NCBI RefSeq assembly: GCF_007655135.1
Contig: NC_045129.1
Location: forward strand, 6,448,001 to 6,512,000
Source: Punica granatum
Taxonomy: Eukaryota > Streptophyta > Magnoliopsida > Myrtales > Lythraceae
Reading direction: 5' to 3'
Length of the DNA: 64,000 bases
A model generated the notes under the pieces. The model was not told the origin of the DNA. It did no database searches and saw nothing but the letters and a program-made list of their open reading frames with translations. The translations under genes and the position numbers were made by a program. This document shows, in pieces, positions 1-12,427 of this stretch. The first letter of the stretch is position 1. Each line of letters starts with the position of its first letter.

Positions 1-1
1 A

Positions 2-3000
2 AGTTCAGATCAGCAACTTGCTTTATCAAAAGCTATTGACAGCCTGACGCTTAGCATGGAAACAAATCCTGCATCTTCCAAGTCCAAGAAAGAGAAACAC
101 CAGGAATATGAAAACGAATGCCGAGAGAAACTCTCCACGAATGAAGCAAAAGTGAACTCCGAAGCTACAGTTACAATGCCAGAGACAAGTAGTACATCAA
201 ACATTGAAAGCCCATCTCCTGATTTGACCTGTGCATTTGAAGAGGAACCTGTGGAAGAAGTTAAAATGCTTAGTTATGAGAGGAAATTGGCGGTTCTTTA
301 TGAGCTTCTTACAGCTTGTCTAGCAGATATTCGTGACAATGATAAGAAAAGTGCTCGGCGGAGAAAAGGATACGATGCTCGACATCGGGTGGCTTTGAGG
401 TTGTTGGCTACATGGCTTGATATCAACTGGGTGAAAATGGTATGTACATTTGTCTTGATTAGTCTGAATTGATTCCTATTGGGCCATTCTTTTCTTTCTA
501 CAAATATAATGGCAGAATATCCCATCTCATTTAGTAGTTATTATCTCGAGTATCTCCTAATTTCCCCAAATTGGGGACACCTTGCATTTTTCCAGAGAGA
601 ATATGCAAGGATGTTCATTTGGATAACAATGGATTGTTCCAAAAGAAGTTTTGCAACCAGTATCGTTTATTTGGTACTTTTTCTTTTATCAGATATAATT
701 AGATATTCACTGACTAACCTTTGAAATCTCTAACTCCAAGTTCTGTGATGACGCTGCTCTCTAATTCAGCGGTTCTTACTTCTGTTAAACTAATTTGTGG
801 CCTGTTGAATAAGGATGATTAATATCAGAGAGTCACTTGAGTATATAATATTATCATGGAAAGACCAATTAATGAGGATGCACAACAAAAGGAGCAATCT
901 TTATTCAAGTTAAACTGCAGTGTGAATGTAGTGAAGCTGTGTAAATGGTCCGTAAAACGTATCTATGAGGAGACCATCGTAATGCCGCTAGAGATATTTC
1001 TCCACTACTTCAAACAACTTTTGGCCTTTCTTTTCACTCTCGTTTACTTCATTGGAGCTCACTCAGGTGTCATGTCCAAATAACCTCCCTCGGAAACATC
1101 TTTGAGAGAGGAGGTTTTAATTGATTAATAGGATGTAATTTTAGTGGTAAGAAATATCACCTGAAAAGATGGTGTTATCTGTTTCTCAAATTCTTCTATT
1201 TCATTAGTAGAAGTCATATATCGTATAATCCGTGTTTAGGATACTTTTTATTTATTTTTTATTTTTTAAGGAAGCAATTGAGATGATGGTTGCATGTTCT
1301 GCAATGGCTGTGGCGAAAGAGAAAGAAAAGGAAGAAGAAAGCCAATCACCAAAAAGCTCATGGGCAAAATGGAAGCGTGGGGGAATCATTGGTGCTGCTG
1401 CATTGACAGGAGGAGCATTATTGGCTATTACTGGTGGTATGGATATCTTCCACTTCTCCTTTAGTGATGGAACGAGGAATTTTCATACTGGCACGGAACT
1501 ATTGTGGGTTCAGTAGTTTTGAATTCCTTAATGCTCTTCTTTTCAACATCAAACAGGGTTGGCTGCCCCAGCAATTGCTGCAGGTCTTAGCGCTCTAGCT
1601 CCTACACTGGGCACTCTCATTCCAGTGATTGGAGCCAGTGGGTTTGCTGCAGTTGCAAGTGCTGCAGGAACTGTCGCTGGCTCTGTTGCTGTAGCTGCAT
1701 CCTTTGGAGGTGAGTGATTCACTAAGATTTTACAGTGCATCTATGATTATAATCCAGTAAAATCCTTTCTGACTGGAATTGTTAGGCAACTTTTTGAGAA
1801 ATTGACTCCATTATGCTTCTATGCTACACATTTGAGAAGTACACGAGATGGTCTTGTAGCTTATCAAGAGTTTGCTTTAAGGAGTTGCAATTTTTCATAG
1901 AGTATGATGTGCTCGGACTGTCGGAGAGGATAGCTAGGCTTTGGGTATTATCTGTTTCAGTTATATTAATGAGCTAAGCCTACTTATTTTTTCTTTATAA
2001 CAATTGAGAAATTTGAAATTAAGGTAGTTAGGCTATCTATTTGATTGTGTTTTAGTGAAACCAACAAAATGCTTGTGTCTGTTTAGAAGTGGAAGCCACT
2101 TATGTTTTTCACCATAGTTGAGTTTGGGTCTTTTACCGAGCATTCTGATATGCCATTTGCAAGCAGGGATTTTTTGTAATATGATCCTGGCCATTAAATT
2201 AGATAATTGCCTACCTCTCTATTTTAGTGGGTGCAAAATTTGTTTTTCCAAATTCTCACAGGGTGAAAAATAAGCTCCTTTTGTTTTTCTGAAATTGAAT
2301 TGATGCATTCTTCCTCATTATAAAATGGGCTTTTTTGGTGTATTTTGCAGTGATAAGCAAGATGATTTAGTGGTTTCCTCTACTATATATTTTTTTGTTC
2401 AATCAGAGGATTTATTTATATTTCTTTTTTGTTGAAAGCTAGCTGCCGGAGCTGGACTTACAGGAACCAAAATGGCTCGGAGAATTGGCAGCGTTGATGA
2501 ATTTGAGTTTAAAGCCATTGGGGAAAATCAAAACCAAGGGGTAAGTTATGCTTTGACCTTTAATTCATGCAGCATCGTTTAGCTGAAATTATTACTCCTT
2601 TCCATTATTTTTTTCCCTATCCTTCTCAAACTGCTTCCATTTGCCCACATTCAGCTAGAGCTTCCTGTTTAGTTGACACCATCAAGTCTGTCCATGCTTA
2701 TGTTGCTTTAGCTTTGGTTCTGATCATTCATCTTTTGACAGAGATTAGCTGTAGAAATCTTGGTCTCTGGTTTTGTGTTTGATGAGGAAGATTTTGTGCG
2801 CCCCTGGGAGGGACAAAGTGACAACTTGGAAAGGTACTTATCCTATGTTAATCGAGCTGCAAACTTCTGCATTACGTTTCTGCACAAACCCACGTCCTAG
2901 AAGTTATTTTACTTAAGTGCTTTGTGCTTGTTTTCTTGTGCCTTGGCTATCTTATCATTGCGTTCATGGTGCAGGCTTATATTTTTGCCATTTTCTTACT

Positions 3001-4910
3001 CTCTTGAGATCTGGCTCTCTGGTTCTAAAGTGCTAGTTCTCATTTAGTGACAACATGGAGAAGACTATGATGACCAGCAAACAGAATTTTTTCAGTTGCT
3101 CCGTTATATTTACTAATTTTCCATAAATCTAACATTCTAAAAAATACTATTTACTAGAAACTGGTCGTTCAGTTCTTGCAAGTATCATTATCATCTTCTT
3201 TATGGATAAATATAATTGCTCTCTGTGATCAAACAATCCAATTATATTGAGAGGCTTCATAACTATTATCTGAATGCAAAGCAGAAACAATCACTTGGCA
3301 ATAACATCCTACAATTCTTAGGTATGCAATTCAATGGGAGTCCAAGAATCTGATCTCTGTGAGCACTGCGATTCAGGACTGGCTTACTTCAAGTAATTGG
3401 TTTTCATCAAATTATTGCTTCATTTAATTCATTTACCCTAAAAAACCTTCCATTTGATTCTTCAATACTGCACTACTTGCTTGGGGTAGGAATTGCGATG
3501 GAGTTGATGAAGCAAGGAGCAATGATGACAGTCTTAAGTACTCTCTTAACTGCATTGGCTTGGCCAGCGGCATTACTTGCTGCTACCGACTTCATAGACA
3601 GTAAATGGACGATTGCTTTGGACAGGTACCTTCTGCGTCACCTTTTCGTTAGTCTATTGAGTAAAATGAAAAATTTGCCCCCTTTTTATTTGTGAGTTAC
3701 TTCAAAAAAAACATCATATGATAGGATAACGTGTCTTATTTCTTCGTTTCTTTGCCAGATCTGAAAAAGCGGGAAAACTTCTTGCAGAAGTATTGCGAAA
3801 AGGACTCCATGGGAACCGGTAATAGCTTTTAGTAGCAATTCTGTTGAAATCCATGGGAAAGTTGTCTTTTCAGTTAGATATCCAATTATGTATTTGGTTT
3901 TCCTGGAATCCCTCAGGCCTGTGACGCTCATAGGATTCTCTCTTGGAGCTCGAGTTATTTTCAAGTGTCTTGAGGTTTTGGCTGAAACTGAACACACTGG
4001 TACCAATCTTTTTCACTCAATAACTTCTTCGGTTATTATATTGTTTTGATGATGGACAAACTAGTTTAGTGCTCAGTATATGAGGTTCTATCCTTGAGAA
4101 TCTGAACCTAGAGTCTTTTCCAGCCGAATTTGTTGAAAGAGTTGTTCTTCTGGGAGCACCGATTTCGATTCAAGACGAGAACTGGAAAGCTGCTAGAAAG
4201 GTGATTGAATTTTGAATTTACTTCAAGATTGCATCATCGCAACATTTTGTCGAGTTATCACGTCCTCCATCACATAATCTGCGTTAGGCCTCATTAAGTC
4301 TCGCTGCTTGCTTTGCAGATGGTGGCAGGAAGATTTGTGAATGCATACTCCACTAATGATTGGACACTGGGATTTGCTTTCCGTGCAAGGTATGAACCAG
4401 CGGAACATAAGATTTTAGTTTTGGCTAATTATTTTGATATGGCCAGCACAACTATCTAATATTCTGTTGGTGGATTGAACACAGAGAGCGATCATCAGAA
4501 TGTGTAATCTTTAATTACCCATGAGTGCTCGAATCTTAAATTGTATCATTCGTGAGAAGCTCTAGTAAGCTCTCCTGGCATCCCCTGATTCCTCTGTTGT
4601 TCTGCAGTATGTTTTCGAAAGGATTGGCGGGAATCCAACCAGCTGATTTTCCCGGAATCGAAAATGTAAGAATTTTTTCATCTCTGCTCGGCCTTACATA
4701 GATAACTATCTGGTTTTTCATGTACATACAAATAATTAATACTTTAATGATGTGCAGGTAAATGTTACGGAACTCATTGAAGGCCACAGTTCCTACTTGT
4801 GGGCCACACATGATATTCTGGATCGTCTCGAGTTGGATACTTATTATCCCACTTTTCGCATCCCTCCTCCCAGAAACTCGGAAAACTCAAGCTCGAAAAA
4901 GTCGCCCTAA
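2..4910 (+). CDS. DUF726 / TMCO4-like membrane-associated alpha/beta-hydrolase protein, 5' partial
   Basis: The reading frame is open from base 2, so the start codon lies upstream. I place exons at 2-439, 1271-1436, 1557-1709, 2443-2540, 2742-2833, 3322-3392, 3490-3625, 3759-3818, 3917-3999, 4124-4200, 4319-4389, 4608-4665 and 4758-4910. All introns are GT-AG, phases are consistent, and 551 codons are visible before TAA. The order is a charged Ser/Glu-rich N-terminal region, a helical stretch (YERKLAVLYELL), then a long Gly/Ala-rich hydrophobic block at about residues 183-263 (GLAAPAIAAGLSALAPTLG) that should enter or cross a membrane. A C-terminal alpha/beta-hydrolase fold follows, with a nucleophile-elbow-like GFSLGA (Ser near 413), then NDWTL and EGHSSYLW, which could supply Asp and His. 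This architecture is that of DUF726/TMCO4 proteins, whose substrate is not established. Family assignment is strong from motifs; hydrolase activity is inferred. Confidence 0.9.
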
Positions 4911-4958
4911 CGCTGCAGCATGGGTCATGTGGGGTTTGGTGCCAGCTTCCTTAGATGC

Positions 4959-4964
4959 AATAAA
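4959..4964 (+). terminator. Polyadenylation signal of the TMCO4-like gene
   Basis: A canonical AATAAA lies 49 bases after the stop codon. It is the first such motif downstream and sits at a normal distance for a plant 3' UTR. The cleavage site itself is not visible. Confidence 0.5.
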
Positions 4965-5321
4965 CTCGTCTTTCCATTCAGCGAGTCCATCAAATTTTGA
5001 AGCCTTTCCACACATCGCAGAACTTGAAGTTTTATGAGACCAAAAGGTTGGTCAGAGTTCGTTCGATCAGAGGGGAAAAGAATTCGTCGGGTAACTACAG
5101 TCGAGCTTTGGAGCCATGATTTCGTTTCCCTTTCCTTTTATACTGCTCTCCCTTATCGTAGTATATCCGGTTCGCGAAATTGGATTCTCATAGTAACGCT
5201 ACATCAGCCTCCTCCCCAGTGTAATTACTACATAGGATACCTCCACGAGGACATGCATTTCACATGTTCTTGTACTTACGAGTTGCACGATGTGCTGTTA
5301 ATATATACTTATGTCTTGATT

Positions 5322-5604
5322 GAGAAAATGCAGTTGTTGATCGCGATCATACATGTGCTAAGAAAATTTTATATACCGTTGATAAAAATTGATCGCGATT
5401 AAAATTTTTGATGATTTAACCTTTCCCGCTTATCAACGGCAGTTTGTTCAGGGTTCTGAGAAAATGCAGTTGTTGATCGCGATCATACATAGGCTAAGAA
5501 TTTGAGAAAAATGTTATATACTGTTGATAAAAATTGATTGCCATTAAAATCTTAGATGATTTAACCTTTCCTGCTAATCAACGGCAGTCTGTTCAAGGTT
5601 CTGA
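5322..5604. repeat. Tandem duplication, two units of about 136 and 147 bp
   Basis: Unit 1 (5322-5457) and unit 2 (5458-5604) both begin GAGAAAATGCAGTTGTTGAT and both end with a CAACGGCAGT...GTTC.GGGTTCT-like segment. They differ by substitutions and one roughly 10-base indel in the middle. Each unit holds the palindrome TTGATCGCGATCA. The duplication lies about 400 bp past the TMCO4-like gene and contains no coding potential I trust. Confidence 0.85.
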
Positions 5605-5768
5605 ACTCAATGGCGGCAATCGATTTCACGTATAGTTGGTCGATATGATTCATAAATAATATTGTAGCAGCACGTGCTTGCAACCTAACAAAAGCCTATG
5701 TCAAATCAATTGAATCGTTCCGGGTTGGATGGGGAATTTAATGACTGATTAATTAAAGGATGAACTGG

Positions 5769-5970
5769 TCCAGAAGATTGAAAAGGCCTCCTCACTGAAA
5801 AGGTAAAAAATATTCATTTTTTTTTCCGGTATGTACCTTGATTTTCGGAAGTTCAATGAGCTCCGATTAATACAGTTCGAACCGGGTCGGTTTATTAAGG
5901 ATAAAACTCTCCCAATCGTAGATTTTTTTTCCATTAACAAGAACTCATACCCGAGAACTTAATTAAGCGA
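5769..5970 (-). mobile_element. SINE family 1, copy a, with likely target duplication
   Basis: Read on the minus strand, this copy has the family core: a B-box-like region, GGGAGAG.TTTATCC, a CGACCCGGTTCGAACT segment, and a 3' end of ATACCGG followed by an A-run. It is 5'-truncated and lacks the A-box-like part seen in copy b. The flanking sequences CAGTTCGTCCTTTATT and CAGTTCATCCTTTAAT (minus-strand reading) match at 14 of 16 positions, as expected of a retroposition target duplication. Confidence 0.65.
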
Positions 5971-6696
5971 AATAAAGGACGAACTGTTTGAATTAATACA
6001 CGTTGGATAGATATCTGACTTTGATTGATTGATGTCTACCCCAAATGTGAACTTGATGAAATCAATTGATTTGGGAGCTTCTACTGCTGCTGCAAGTCGA
6101 AGCCATCTTTAGGACTTTGAACAATTATATTGACATCTTCTGATTAATATATAAGTTCATGTGTGGTCCTCAACCTACCCGCATATCTTGGCAAATAATT
6201 CGGGAAGGCGAGAATAGTGTCGAAAATTGACCACTCCATTAGGCAGCGGTGCCCCGAAAACATTTGGTGTACGACAAAGACGTTTGGATCTTAAGTCGGT
6301 TAATCCTAATTAGCTAGCAAATCGTTATACACCAGATTAATTACTTCTCTTCTTTCCGGTTGTTCTGATGGCAAGCATGATATCATGCCATTATCAGTTT
6401 GATAATCAATGAAGATTCAAATTCAAGTCACCCTTAAAATCAAAGTTCAAAGGCATTGAATTGTATAGCTGGATTGATCTGTCACGTAATAAGCTTGGCA
6501 TATTTGTCAATATTATTATCCTACCCAAGGTTGTATATGATCGGATCAACAATCGTAAAATTTTACCAGTAATTAAAAAAAATATACGGAAACATAAGTA
6601 TATACTCCTACAAATTTGCAAACTTATAACTCTTATTTACTATTAATAAAACAATAAACCCTCCAATACAAAAAAAAAAATCAACCCTTTTATCGG

Positions 6697-6885
6697 CATA
6701 TACTATGGTATCCGGAAGCCCAATACGCCTAACTAATTAATCCAGTTCGAATAGGGTTGGCTCATTATGGGGTAAAGCTCTTTCAGTATGGATTTTCTCA
6801 ATTTATAAGAGTCGAACTCGAGATATTGCTTAAGGGGAACAAGCGTCGAATCGCTTAAACCAACACATGTCGGCAAAGAATCAAC
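6697..6885 (-). mobile_element. SINE family 1, copy b, most complete 5' end
   Basis: On the minus strand this copy starts near TGTTGGTTTAAGCGATTCGA, which resembles a pol III A box (TGGTTTAAGCG). About 35 nt later comes a B-box-like GAGTTCGACTC. The body then matches copies at 5769, 7001, 18372 and 63843, ending GGATACCATAGTATATGCCG. The A/B box spacing and short length suggest a tRNA-derived SINE. The family name is unknown to me. Confidence 0.65.
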
Positions 6886-7000
6886 CTTTTTAAATTATTT
6901 GGTATGAGAATACTTCTAATTTCAAGTTACAATTAGGGAACTGAGCAAATAATTGTCTTATATATGTCAAAGAAATGAATTGTTTGAATGCGAGAAGTAG

Positions 7001-7143
7001 GTTGGTTTAAATGGTTTAATGCAAGTTCCCTTAAATAAAATCCCGAGTTCGAGTGAAGTTAAAATGAATTGGTCAACCTGATTCAAACTAGATTATCAAG
7101 AGCTATTGAACTTTCGAATACCAATGTGTAAAAAAAAAAAAAA
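7001..7143 (+). mobile_element. SINE family 1, copy c, with poly(A) tail
   Basis: Plus-strand copy starting at the A-box-like TTGGTTTAAATGG, with the B-box-like CGAGTTCGAGT. It shares the family 3' part ATTGAACTTTCGAATACCAA and ends in a run of As (about 7130-7144). The tail fixes the transcription direction of the family. Confidence 0.65.
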
Positions 7144-7966
7144 ACGAAACAACGGGCCAAAATACATGGCCGCGGCCACTTTTTTTTTTTTTTTGGGCAC
7201 ATCTTCTCTAAATTGTCAAAATGTACATTAGGCTGGAATGCTTAACTTGCACCGATCTTACGATCTTAAATGATAGCTAGGGCAAAGATCATTGTATACG
7301 TCTTTCTTTTTGGAAGACTTCCATCCGTAACCCGATCAAAACAGATTAGATAGGCCACGGCAACATCAACCCCCACACAATTGAAAGTCGTCGGAGGCAC
7401 CATCTCAAGGACAGCACATACACATTCTGTTCATGAATTAAAGAACTTGGCACAGATGGACAAATAAGATCAAGATATATATATATACACACACACACAT
7501 ATATATATGTATGACATTATCGTCGACAATAGTGGCTCTAATTAATGTATGCCCCAGACAAATATATCGGTTTCTCTATCGGGCAATTTTAAGGTCTCTC
7601 TTTACGGCAATCTCTCACGTCTTACTAGTACCTTCTCGTGGTTAATTTATCAAATGTGAAGATTGTTATTTCATGACAGGTCGGGTACACATCGACACAC
7701 GATCGATACAGTAACCATTTAGACTTCCCCTTTTTCACGTAACTTTATTGGAGATGTACATTTATCGAAAGATCCCTTAGAACAATATAATTTCTCTTCG
7801 AATCATTTCACTTTTTTATACAATTACTATGACAAAAAGTTTAGGTATTCAAGATGATTTGAAATACGAAAAGCCTCGGTTTCCTTATCTTGCACCCAGC
7901 CACAACATGATTGCCGCCTTCCCCCCTCGCCTACTTCGCCATAGCCTTGGCCAACTCTAACAATGG

Positions 7967-8594
7967 TGTTGTAACATGATGCCTAAATGAGATAAAATAA
8001 ACTACATCAAATATAAGTGGTAAAATCCTCAACGCGAGGAAAACACTCACAGACATAACATGAGTATTCACTATATCGAAAACATGATATTACACTCGTG
8101 TTTCCCAGCCCAGGTTATAAGATCCAATCCGAGAAAAGCCTTATAATCCTCTTAATTCTCATAACTCTCTTATTTTATGAACCCTAGAGATCTCAAGAGA
8201 ATAAGCCGAGACTTCTCGAGAGATTATAAGTGATATTCACTAAAAAACTGTCTTCCAAGACTCTTCCAATATTTATATATTACAAGACCGCAAATATCCT
8301 CTAGAGTATATCCAAAATATTCCTACACCACCTAGGAAAATATATTCTTTGAATAGATTCTAAATTGTAATGAAATCGCATCAAAACGGAAACAAAATCA
8401 TGTGAATATCTTGTACTCGACCATATGTGCCTTAGCAAGAAAAACTAGTGCCTCAGCACCAAAATTTTGGCACCTCATTTAAAGTGTTGCTAAGTACTCT
8501 CTGGTCTGTGCCTTAACACGCTTCTCTTCGATTGATTTTTCATTCTCATTCCCAAGTCTTCGAGTTTTGGGCTTGATGCGAGACACCTCTAACA
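7967..8594 (-). mobile_element. Solo LTR, Copia-type
   Basis: On the minus strand this 628-bp segment begins TGTTAGAGG and ends CATGTTACAACA, the TG...CA form with TGTT/AACA termini typical of Copia LTRs. The flanking bases are AATGG and TATGG, so four of five target-duplication bases match. A TATA-like ATATATAAAT lies inside (plus 8271-8280). Beyond the 3' end I see no primer-binding site and there is no second LTR or gag/pol in the window. This indicates recombination down to one LTR. The type call is inferred from the termini. Confidence 0.7.
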
Positions 8595-9930
8595 TATGGC
8601 ATTTCCTGATCCAGCAGAGCTCCGGCCGGCTGCGAACTAGCGCTAGACAGGCAATAGAATCGGGCCTTTGCCAATTCTAGGATTATGCTTTGTGCCTTAC
8701 AAATCAAGTAACTCTAATTAAAATGGGTCGAAATCAAGCTCATTACAATCTTTTGTATGAGGACAGTCTCGAAAGGTGCAATATAGTTTATGTCGTCCCA
8801 AATGCTCCTATCGAGCTAGCAAAGGATAACCGTCTCGAACTGCAGGAACTACTGAGGCCGGTAGGTTATTGCGCACTTTTTTTTCACAGATCATTTAGGG
8901 CAGGAGCTGTATGGAATGTGAGGCTACGAACGAAGCTATGGTGGCCCGATATCTAAAGAGATTTCTATTTAAATACAAAGGTTATCTAAAGAGCTCAGAT
9001 CATGAGCATGCATTCTCAACAGCTTATTAGTTTAGACTACTATTCATTTGGACCGATCTTATTTGATCATATGGCCTCTTTCGGATTTTTTAAAACTCAT
9101 ATAATTGCCGATAAAGTGCGTCGTTTCTTTTCAACGCCAATGCAGTTTATAAGGGGGGCAGTACACGTGTGTCTTTTACCAAGTGGATAAGTTATATCCA
9201 ACTCCATAGAGAGTAGTTGAGGATATAAATTAATATATAAATAGTATGTATATATACATATATATATATATAGATATATATATATATTTGGTTCTATCGT
9301 CTGATTGGCTGTATGGGGTCCTGCCTCTTGCTCCCAACAGTCGATACGATATCCCATTCCATTGCCAAATGATGATTCTATTTGACTCCTGACTGACATT
9401 AAGCTTACGGAGGCTGATAGTTTCCTCAAGAATGATAAAATTGTTGGTGGGATCAATGTATCTCCCGCACTATGAATTCATTTTTCGACTACAAAAAGAA
9501 GTTTATGAGATAATATAAAAAAATAAAAATTCTAATAATTAATACATGGACACATGAAATTAATTGTAACTTCATTTTAACTTAATAAATGATCTCCAAC
9601 ATGAATTCCCATGAAATCTGAGTTTTTTGGGGACATTCTTCGAATAGATTTCTCGCGACCCCCTCAGTGGGTGTCGATCCGCGGTGAATATAATCATTTA
9701 TGCAAAATGTATTTGCAGCATAAAGCGTTTGTACATAATGCTTACGAGCGAAACAACTTATAATATATCCTAAGGCCACAGCTTAGGATTCTAGGTCTGA
9801 ACGATTTCATCGATCGATCATAACTATTTGAACGTGTGCATCCAAGGAAAACTGAAAGGCATTTTTGAAGCAACGTACGAGGCAAAAAATTGAAATAGCC
9901 ATCCCGTCTAATCATCATGGACACCAATCA
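8595..9930. other. Gene-free stretch with a TA microsatellite
   Basis: An AT-alternating microsatellite spans about 9231-9288. Short open frames at 8690-8956 and 9002-9190 show no recognisable domain, splice structure or codon bias. I see nothing else I can support. Confidence 0.5.
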
Positions 9931-9939
9931 TAGACTTAG

Positions 9940-10244
9940 AGAATAAATTGCAAAATGATCCTTGAAGTTTGGCTCAGTCATTAGTTTGATCCTCCAAAAA
10001 AAGTTTGGTCACCAAAATTGTCCCCAAACTTCAATTCTTCCATACATTAGGAGAGTCTCACCTCTTAATGAATCGACCTGGCACGAACTAAATTAATCAG
10101 AATCTATTGAGTTTTCATATACCAGAGTGCATACCGAAATTTTTTTTAAAAAAATGAAAACACGTGAGGTGAGAAGCTTCAGGACTGGCGGGGGGTCGCT
10201 GTCGCCGATCTAAGTTTTAGGGATCAAAGTTTGGCAGTTTACTC
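9940..10244. mobile_element. Mutator-like MITE with 9-bp target duplication
   Basis: The left end reads AGAATAAATTGCAAAATGATCC. The right end, reverse complemented, reads GAGTAAACTGCCAAACTTTG, a similar inverted terminus. The element is flanked by perfect 9-bp direct repeats TAGACTTAG at 9931-9939 and 10245-10253. A 9-bp target duplication is the signature of Mutator-like elements. No transposase is present. A family 1 SINE sits inside it. Confidence 0.7.
10040..10152 (+). mobile_element. SINE family 1, copy d, nested in the Mutator-like MITE
   Basis: This 5'-truncated copy starts around GGAGAGTCTCACCTCTTAATG. It keeps the core GAATCGACCTGGCACGAACT and the 3' end CATACCGAAA followed by T/A runs. 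Its position inside the 9940-10244 element means the MITE was there first. Confidence 0.5.
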
Positions 10245-10253
10245 TAGACTTAG

Positions 10254-12427
10254 GTATCCCTCAAAACCCATAAACCTTAATAAGTCCATATACAATCATC
10301 GTTATCAGTATTGATTATTATTCTTATTATTATTATTATTGTTCTTATCATAATTCATGATTAATGACAGTGAAAAGAAAAAGAAGTTTAAGATTTCTTT
10401 GCTTGGGCACATGGAAAATGGAGGGAAGAAAAGAGAAGAAAGAGGTGGAAAATTTGTATGAAATTTTGAAAATTTTCATACCGAATTTCTTAATTTCCTC
10501 CCGTTCTCTAAATCCGAAGGAAACGAGTCGCACCAATTCTACCATGAAAATTACAGCATCCCGCCAGCTGCATGCACATCCCTGATCTCTCTTCCTTTCT
10601 ACATGCATCCGGACATCCTACGTGCTGTCTCCCCAATCACATCACATGACATTTCCATGTACGTACCGGCAATTCTACCCTCCATGAATGAACCCTGAAC
10701 CTTAGGTGGATATCCATAAAGGTTGCAGGATCAACGCAAAGTTCATATGATCCAACGATCCTGAAAAGTTCATGAATAGTCTAAAGTTCGCGGACCGAAG
10801 GAGGTCCCGTGGAGATATATATACATGCATGTATCCTCAAGAGAACTTGGAGTGACTTGATACGCGACAACTGGTCCCATATTGTCGAATAGGGGGGCCA
10901 AAATTATTGATTTCAATAATCGAACGTACTAGAAAACGTCATTAATACTACAAAAAGAAAGAGAACTATACAAAAAAATTTGAATGTGCATACATACCAT
11001 ATATATCCTCCTTTCGTACAGTGTGACAATAGCCTTTTCGCTTTTAATGTCTTCTTCCCTTCCACATGTCTCTTTAAATCATAAACAAATAACGTGGATT
11101 CATTCAATTCTATTATTGCAAAGGAGCACTATGTATTCTTGAAAATTCTCATTTTATTGATTGAAACTAATTCTATTCGAGCTTCAATTAAATCATGACT
11201 ATAAGATGTTTTTAAGTGAATTTTCGAACCCATGCAGTGCAGCCTATATTTATTGCTTAAGCCTTTTATTTTCAATGTACTCCAACTTGATGATATAGTA
11301 TGCCTTTCTTTTTTTTTCATATTGTAATAGAGACTCATGGGCCTACTATGGAAAAATAAAATACATAAGAAAATAACACCTATAATTTCACCACGAGAGT
11401 CGAACATGAAATCATTAAGTTACTAGACAAGAGCAAGCGCTATTGCTCTATATCCTATTTCTTGTCTTATGTCACTATTTATAATTGGCATGTTTGATAC
11501 TTTAGCCACTGTGGCAGAGGAAGTGGTGCATAATTATAAATAAGATCATGGATCTAATTTATCCTTTTTGCATTCATATACTTTTTCAATTGCGCATTGC
11601 AACCACATTAAATATATATATATATATATACATATATAATATTAGCTTAATTGTGTGCTTTTGATTGACGTGGTATATATTCAAAACTACAATATCTCCT
11701 ATAAAGAAAATGTGATCTAGTAGGCGGTCCCCACTGATTTGATTATCATTCCGATACCCATCGACAAAGCGCCATATTTAATACTGTACCAACTACCAAG
11801 GAAAGCGAAAGAGAAAAGAGGATTTCGAGCTGAATGCCATTTGGATGACACCGTAATTAACAAAGCCAATAAATTAATAAGCTTTTTACTAATTTTGTTT
11901 GTAGGTGTATATATAGCTTTCGACAAGGAGATCAGACCTCCTGGAATTGACTGCAATGTAAAGCTAAAGATGCTAAAAAATCAGTGTTTAATTATTTAAT
12001 TAGGATAAAAGAATCATAAACAAAACATTTAAATATGAAAAAAAAAATTAATTGCCCTACCTTAAACATGACTCTATGCTTGCATCATCGAAGCAAAAAT
12101 CTTTTTCTTCATTTGAGCAATTATTAGAAAAAATAATAATATGACAAAAGTTGGACGCAATATAATAAGATATATGATGAGGACGAATGTCCGAAAGAAA
12201 CAATTCACAAATTGTCTTTATCCACAGAGAACGATCGATGATCAATTTGGTACTTCAGACTTCTTTCATTCAATCTATTATTCCTCCACAGTTATTGTTT
12301 CCGTTTTTTTTCTTGTGAAAGAAATAAAAAAAAAACCCAAAAATCCATGCAACCTCCATTTCCCTCCCACCCTTTTTTGACAATTGGGGTATGACATATA
12401 TATAATGTTTTCCCTTCTCCCATTGGC
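10254..12427. other. Gene-free stretch downstream of the P450 gene
   Basis: The region holds a TTA microsatellite near 10317-10340, a TA tract at about 11607-11640, and a possible second-family SINE on the minus strand. The last part presumably includes the 3' UTR of the P450, whose stop codon is at 12430. No further gene could be supported. Confidence 0.5.
11320..11440 (-). mobile_element. Possible SINE family 2 copy
   Basis: On the minus strand it reads TGATTTCATGTTCGACTCTC (B-box-like). A tail of TTATTTTC..TTTTATTTTTCCATAGTA follows, resembling the copies at 13975, 52325 and 55958. The match is short and diverged. Confidence 0.35.

Larger units (their letters stand above)
5605..7966. other. 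Intergenic DNA with SINE copies, otherwise featureless
   Basis: Apart from the three SINE copies listed separately, a poly-T tract near 7172-7186 and a TA/CA microsatellite at 7475-7508, I see nothing here. No exon-like reading frame, RNA gene or promoter could be supported. Composition is AT-rich with many stops in every frame. Confidence 0.6.

Noticed and set aside
5034..5402. 122-codon open frame after the TMCO4-like gene
   Set aside because: It overlaps the 3' UTR region and the tandem duplication; the peptide has no family resemblance.
7475..7508. CRISPR-like or other structured arrays at the TA/CA microsatellites
   Set aside because: These are simple-sequence repeats without spacers; CRISPR arrays are not expected in a plant nuclear genome.
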